Positions 29,925 to 34,056 of a stretch of DNA of 34,056 nucleotides are shown one piece after another. The stretch spans positions 1 through 34,056 of the forward strand of contig DXHA01000033.1 in the NCBI GenBank assembly GCA_019113675.1, given 5' to 3'. The stretch comes from Candidatus Yaniella excrementigallinarum. GTDB lineage: Bacteria; Actinomycetota; Actinomycetes; Actinomycetales; Micrococcaceae. The notes beneath the pieces were generated by a model. It did no database searches. It saw only the letters and a list, made by a program, of their open reading frames with translations, and had not been told where the DNA came from. Numbering within the stretch: position 1 is the stretch's first letter; every line of letters begins with the position of its first letter. Both the position numbers and the translations under genes were made by a program.

Positions 29925-32154
29925 ATAAAGCACTTCTGACGTATTGCAATACCGTGACAGCACCTGATTTATCCAATGGAGAATTTCGATTCCCACATTT
30001 GGGCGATTGAACACAGGAGGGACAACCCTCGATGCACTCGCAATTGTCGATGGCTTCAATGGTCGCGGTAATCCATGTACTGGCTTGGGCAAACCCACGG
30101 GTTGCAAAGCCTACCCCACCCGGATGACCGTCATAGACAAATACGGTGGGGGCTTGCGTATCCGGGTGCAAGACCAGGGAGACTCCGCCGATGTCCCAAC
30201 GATCATTAGAAGCCACCAAAGGTAACATCCCGATCATCGCGTGCTCGGCAGCATGCAGAGCTCCACCAAGACGATCAGTCGTCAAGCCGGCGGTGATGAA
30301 GTTTTCGGCGGGAGCGGTAAACCACACCGCTTGGGTAAATAGTTCACGGGCACTGAGATCTAGTGGTTGCTCATCAATAACCTGGCCAGTAGAAATATCT
30401 TTGCGCTGATACGACACGACCTGGTTGGTTACTTTCACTGGGCCGTGTACCCAGGCTAATTGGTCCGTCTCCGAATAGATGCGAGCATCTTCGCTTAGAA
30501 CTTCAACGTCAGTAACGTCTCTTGCCTGGGTAAAATATTCAGGTTCAGCACGGACAACCACTACTGCGGCATGGTCCTCGTCGAGTTCTTCGACAACCCA
30601 TGTCCGTCCTTGGTGTACATACACGGCCCCCGGATGGGTTTGGGTATGGGCTTGCTCAGCGCCGATCGAGCCCAATACCACCCCGGTTTCGGCGTCAATA
30701 ATCTGCATCGGCCCGGAACCGGCATCGCGAAGATTAATCATGCTTGCTGCATGCTGCTCATGAGTCCAATACCACCCAGCCGGTCGGCGACGTAAATACC
30801 CGGCCGCGGTGAGTTCTTCAACGATGTGCCGTACGTGGTCGGGGTCGCCAAACGTGCCCAGACTATCTGGTGTCAGTGGAATTTCGGCGGCAGCAGCACA
30901 CAGATGAGCCGACATAATATGTGGATTCTGCGCATCAATCACGTTGTCTTCAACTGCCAGATCGAAGACTGCTTGTGGGTGGTGCACCAGATAGGTATCC
31001 ATGGGATCGTCTCCGGCAACATAGAGCGCAATCGAGCGCTGTCCGGAGCGTCCAGCGCGGCCAAGCTGTTGGAAAAAAGAGGCCCGGGTTCCTGGCCAGC
31101 CGGCAACAATGACACCATCGAGTCCGGCGATATCAATGCCTAGCTCCAAGGCGGGAGTTGTAGAAACAGCTAGTAATTTACCACTGTTGAGTTTTGTCTC
31201 CACCTCACGGCGTTCTTCGGGGAGTAATCCGGCGCGGTAGGCTGCTGCACGTCCGGCCAAACTAGGGTCAATCTCCGATAGGTTGCGTTTCACCATTTGA
31301 GACATAGCTTCGGCACCACGTCGCGATCGAATAAAAGCCACCGACCGTATCGAATTGACAGCCAAATCTGACAACATATCAGCACTAGTTGCCACCAGTG
31401 AGCGGCGTAGGGGAGCCCCGTGTTCTCCGGATGTGCCGGTAAATTCTGATTCCCAGAACCCAATGACTACTTCACCATGCCCTGAGGAATCATCTTCGAC
31501 GCTGATGGCCTCGGCCCCGATAAGTTTGGAGAAACTTTGTGCCGGAGATGCTGAGGTTGCCGATGCCCCAATAAAGACAGGATTGGAGTTGCCCAAACTG
31601 GCACAGATCCTGCGCAGCCGGGTAAGCACTACAGCAACATGGGATCCAAAGACTCCCCGATAGGTGTGTGCTTCATCAACAATGACATATTTGAGGTTAC
31701 GCAAAAATGTTGCCCAACCCGTGTGATTGGGCAATATTCCAATGTGCAGCATATCCGGATTGGTTACCAGCACATTGGCATGGTCGCGCGCCCAGGAACG
31801 AGACTGTGGGTCGGTATCGCCGTCATAGCGTGCCGGGCGTAACCATGAAACGCCTTGATCGGCGAAGTACTGCCATGAGGCAAACTGGTCAGCCCCCAAA
31901 GCTTTCGTTGGCGCTAGATATAACGCGGTGGAAACCCCATCGGTGAGTTCGGTGACCACAGGTAGCTGATAGGCCAGGGATTTGCCAGATGCGGTGCCGG
32001 TGGCCAACACCACGTGCTGGCCACTCATGGCCGCGTCGATGGCCCGGACTTGGTGTTCAAAGGGTTCTGCTACGCCAAGTGAACCAACGGCGGTAAGAAA
32101 TTCTTGTGGTGTGGAATCGGGCCAGACAGCAAACCTGGGGGTGCGTTCTGGCAA
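29887..32154 (-). CDS. DEAD/DEAH-box helicase with C-terminal four-Cys (MZB/DUF1998) domain
   Basis: From TTG 32154 the product is 755 residues and belongs to the helicase that flanks Tad loci in actinobacteria (Rv3649-like). It has Walker A ATGTASGKS, VIVDEAHTYRG, the SAT motif in IGASATSAS, FIRSRRGAE, TPALELGIDIAGLDGVI, and QQLGRAGRSGQRS. Near the end, CECIEGCPSCVQSPKC looks like a metal-binding four-Cys module. No ribosome site precedes the TTG. The same frame stays open and family-like for about 30 codons upstream (AAAFLAEFLGYSRIPDQLVH), back to a stop at 32254-32256, with no ATG, GTG or TTG. Translation may start at ATT 32247, ten bases after the upstream gene's stop. DNA repair is the likely role; a pilus role is not indicated by the domains. 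Confidence 0.9.
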   Translation of the reverse strand: MPERTPRFAVWPDSTPQEFLTAVGSLGVAEPFEHQVRAIDAAMSGQHVVLATGTASGKSLAYQLPVVTELTDGVSTALYLAPTKALGADQFASWQYFADQGVSWLRPARYDGDTDPQSRSWARDHANVLVTNPDMLHIGILPNHTGWATFLRNLKYVIVDEAHTYRGVFGSHVAVVLTRLRRICASLGNSNPVFIGASATSASPAQSFSKLIGAEAISVEDDSSGHGEVVIGFWESEFTGTSGEHGAPLRRSLVATSADMLSDLAVNSIRSVAFIRSRRGAEAMSQMVKRNLSEIDPSLAGRAAAYRAGLLPEERREVETKLNSGKLLAVSTTPALELGIDIAGLDGVIVAGWPGTRASFFQQLGRAGRSGQRSIALYVAGDDPMDTYLVHHPQAVFDLAVEDNVIDAQNPHIMSAHLCAAAAEIPLTPDSLGTFGDPDHVRHIVEELTAAGYLRRRPAGWYWTHEQHAASMINLRDAGSGPMQIIDAETGVVLGSIGAEQAHTQTHPGAVYVHQGRTWVVEELDEDHAAVVVVRAEPEYFTQARDVTDVEVLSEDARIYSETDQLAWVHGPVKVTNQVVSYQRKDISTGQVIDEQPLDLSARELFTQAVWFTAPAENFITAGLTTDRLGGALHAAEHAMIGMLPLVASNDRWDIGGVSLVLHPDTQAPTVFVYDGHPGGVGFATRGFAQASTWITATIEAIDNCECIEGCPSCVQSPKCGNRNSPLDKSGAVTVLQYVRSALSRAVSVPPETQP

Positions 32155-32257
32155 AATACGCGTATGTACAAGTTGATCAGGTATACGCGAATAGCCAAGA
32201 AACTCCGCCAGGAAAGCTGCAGCGTCGTTGTCTGAAAATGTTTGAATGAGTTGTTAA

Positions 32258-33013
32258 TTACGGCTCGAAGGTCTGGGTGGCCCACTGATCTTGTGGTTCG
32301 ATGTCTGGATGGCCTAAGACCACAACATCACCAATCGGGGTCCAACCCAAGTACGAATACAGGGCTTGGCCTTCGGTCCCGGCAATCAACAGGCCTTGTT
32401 CAACTTCGTGTTCCAATGCCAACGAACTGAGGTAGCGCATCGTCAGCGAGCCAAGACCTTGACGACGGAAATTTGGTGAAGTCCAAATCTGATCAAAAAC
32501 CGCATAAGTACCATCAACCACGGCAACCCGACCACGAGCGGCTAATGTTTTTTCACCGGATTCCGAGGTGACATAAAATGCCACCATGAACCAGCCATCA
32601 TTGCGAGTCACTTCGGCGCTAAGGTGATCTGGGACGATGGGTTCTTCCACATCTTGCTCGCTCATATCGGTGACCATCACAAGTTCATCAACCCCAATGG
32701 TGCGAAGGCCTGTCTTTTCCGCATAGGCTCGTGCGGTGGCCCCTGATGGTTGAGCCTGTTCGGGTAGGTCAGCTGCTACAATCAGTTGACGAGTCGGATG
32801 TTTGATGATCTCTTCGGCAACAACCTTCAAAACCTCGTCCGTGGTGTTGGTGACAACGTATTCCCACAGATCTTCGCCGGCTTCAGCCGATTCCGCTGTA
32901 CGCAGGGCAGCATGAATGTCGCCCTGACTCGTGAGGTGATAGTTTCGAATTCGCGCACGACCGGTGAGCCAAGCCGCGGCGAGTTCGTCTGTCAATGAAG
33001 TAGTGATAGCCAT
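32258..33013 (-). CDS. GNAT-family N-acetyltransferase
   Basis: The 251-residue product has a C-terminal GNAT domain: VFDQIWTSPNFRRQGLGSLT contains the acetyl-CoA-binding RRQGLG, followed by LLIAGTEGQALYSYLGW. The N-terminal 130 residues are not assigned. ATG 33013 has no ribosome site, but TATCCT is six bases upstream, as for a leaderless message. The helicase frame begins immediately downstream, so the two probably form a transcript. Substrate unknown; protein or small-molecule amines are equally possible. Confidence 0.85.
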   Translation of the reverse strand: MAITTSLTDELAAAWLTGRARIRNYHLTSQGDIHAALRTAESAEAGEDLWEYVVTNTTDEVLKVVAEEIIKHPTRQLIVAADLPEQAQPSGATARAYAEKTGLRTIGVDELVMVTDMSEQDVEEPIVPDHLSAEVTRNDGWFMVAFYVTSESGEKTLAARGRVAVVDGTYAVFDQIWTSPNFRRQGLGSLTMRYLSSLALEHEVEQGLLIAGTEGQALYSYLGWTPIGDVVVLGHPDIEPQDQWATQTFEP

Positions 33014-33019
33014 AGTTCT

Positions 33020-33025
33020 AGGATA
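33020..33025 (-). promoter_or_regulatory. Leaderless-type -10 (TATCCT) of the acetyltransferase gene
   Basis: TATCCT on the minus strand ends six bases before the start codon at 33013, matching TANNNT. No clear -35 hexamer was seen upstream. Confidence 0.4.
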
Positions 33026-33150
33026 GCTTTAGTCACGCTCTAAGCCCAGCCACGGGCAGCGAGATTGCACAAGCATGACCAACTTGTCACTCTTAAGAAA
33101 GCTCAAAGCCTTAACCCAACTGTTCTAAACGCGAAAAGAAAAACCAACTG

Positions 33151-34056
33151 ATGAATCCACAAACTAAAATCGCGCTCTACTACCATTTCGCCCCAATCCA
33201 AGATCCTCAAGCCGTAGCGCTGTGGCAAAAAGAACTGTGTAAAAGATTAGAACTTACCGGTCGTATTATTATTGCGCCTCAGGGGATCAACGGGACCGTG
33301 GGTGGCAATATCAAAGCGGTGAAAGAATATGTAAAGTCCACTCGAGCTTATCCGGCGTTTCAGGGCTTGGAAGTCAAATGGTCGGAGGGTTCCGATGCCG
33401 ATTTTCCAAGGCTTAGTGTCAAAGTGAAACCGGAACTCGTGGCTTTTGGCCGTCCCGAAGAAATTCAGGTGCAACACGGTAACCAAGTGTTGGGTACCGC
33501 AAAACATTTGAGCCCCCAAGAAGTCAATGAACTCGTGTCTAAGCGTGAAGCACAAGGTAACCCGGTGACGTTTTTTGATGGGCGTAATGCTTTCGAAGCT
33601 CAAATCGGTAAGTTTAAAAATGCCGTGGTACCCGATACGACCACGACCCGTGATTTCATAGCTGAACTTGAATCCGGAAAATACGATCATCTCAAAGACC
33701 AACCGATTATTACCTATTGCACCGGTGGAATACGCTGCGAAGCGTTGACGGTTTTGATGGCAAATCGTGGGTTCAAAGAGCTCTACCAAATAGATGGTGG
33801 CATAGTACGTTATGGTGAAGCGTTCGGTGATAACGGTTTGTGGGAAGGCTCGCTTTACGTCTTTGACGATCGCATGCGCATCGATTTTTCTGACGACGCT
33901 AAAGTGATCGGCTCCTGCCAACTGTGCTCCACCCCGTGTGCTGAATTACGCAATTGCACAGCTGCTGGTTGCAAAACATTAGCGGTTGTCTGCCAGGCCT
34001 GTCACGACCAGCAACCAGATCGGGTGTGTGCCACATGTGCCGCTGATACTGCTGAG
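33151..34056 (+). CDS. trhO: tRNA uridine(34) hydroxylase, rhodanese-type, 3' end outside window
   Basis: The first 302 residues are present and the frame is open at the window edge; E. coli TrhO (YceA) has about 350. It has the N-terminal domain ([25 protein letters not shown]), FFDGRN, and the rhodanese loop [11 protein letters not shown] with catalytic Cys190. A Cys-rich region typical of the family follows ([16 protein letters not shown] and later [16 protein letters not shown]). TrhO makes 5-hydroxyuridine at tRNA position 34. Its first 200 bases are about 46% GC by hand count, richer in AAA/GAA codons than the genes around. The ribosome site before ATG 33151 is only a GA-rich stretch. 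Confidence 0.93.
   Translation, partial: MNPQTKIALYYHFAPIQDPQAVALWQKELCKRLELTGRIIIAPQGINGTVGGNIKAVKEYVKSTRAYPAFQGLEVKWSEGSDADFPRLSVKVKPELVAFGRPEEIQVQHGNQVLGTAKHLSPQEVNELVSKREAQGNPVTFFDGRNAFEAQIGKFKNAVVPDTTTTRDFIAELESGKYDHLKDQPIITYCTGGIRCEALTVLMANRGFKELYQIDGGIVRYGEAFGDNGLWEGSLYVFDDRMRIDFSDDAKVIGSCQLCSTPCAELRNCTAAGCKTLAVVCQACHDQQPDRVCATCAADTAE

Overview
The window looks like chromosomal DNA of a medium-GC actinobacterium, probably Micrococcaceae-like. The grounds are the gene set and order, GTG starts, an Rv0807-like gene beside purF, a MarP protease, and a Tad locus of the actinobacterial type with a CpaE-like protein and a DEAD/DEAH helicase. The genus cannot be fixed from this window. No tRNA, rRNA, CRISPR array, insertion sequence or phage gene was seen, so this is mostly core chromosome. 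Coding density is high and many starts overlap the preceding stop.

Layout. (1) 1-5964: a fused hydantoinase/oxoprolinase-type protein (301-4161) behind a perfect CRP-type site, then an acyl-CoA synthetase (4351-5964). (2) 5996-13843: a purine cluster. On the minus strand lie a small membrane protein, an asparaginase, a sterol-carrier-family protein, a second small membrane protein, purF, purM and an atypical crotonase. Divergent from these run purD and purC. (3) 13840-17012, minus: a class A penicillin-binding protein with a Ser/Asp tail, then a membrane-anchored metallophosphoesterase that overlaps purC tail to tail. (4) 17083-25709: a DUF4177-like protein, a RidA-family protein, a CRP regulator, the MarP protease, a MetP-MetS importer, acetyl-CoA synthetase, endonuclease III and a CoA-type Nudix hydrolase. 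(5) 25810-29924: a compact Tad operon of a CpaE-like protein without a P-loop, a CpaF ATPase, short TadB and TadC, a Flp-type pilin, TadE and a TadE/G-like protein. (6) 29887-33013, minus: a GNAT acetyltransferase and the helicase. (7) 33151 to the end: the start of trhO.

From the PBP to the helicase the content follows the conserved actinobacterial block known in M. tuberculosis as roughly ponA2 (Rv3682) to Rv3649. I saw no whiB4, arsA-type or metallo-hydrolase gene between the PBP and crp.

Regulation. Three TGTGA-N6-TCACA-type sites precede the hydantoinase gene, crp itself and acs. With crp in the window this suggests a local cAMP-CRP circuit for nitrogen-ring and acetate use. Five genes lack a Shine-Dalgarno sequence and instead have TANNNT 6 or 7 bases before the start codon, which fits leaderless transcripts. 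Convergent genes are separated by strong bidirectional hairpins (ridA/crp, metS/acs) or overlap (purC/phosphoesterase, tadE-G-like/helicase). All of this was read by eye. No database or folding program was used.
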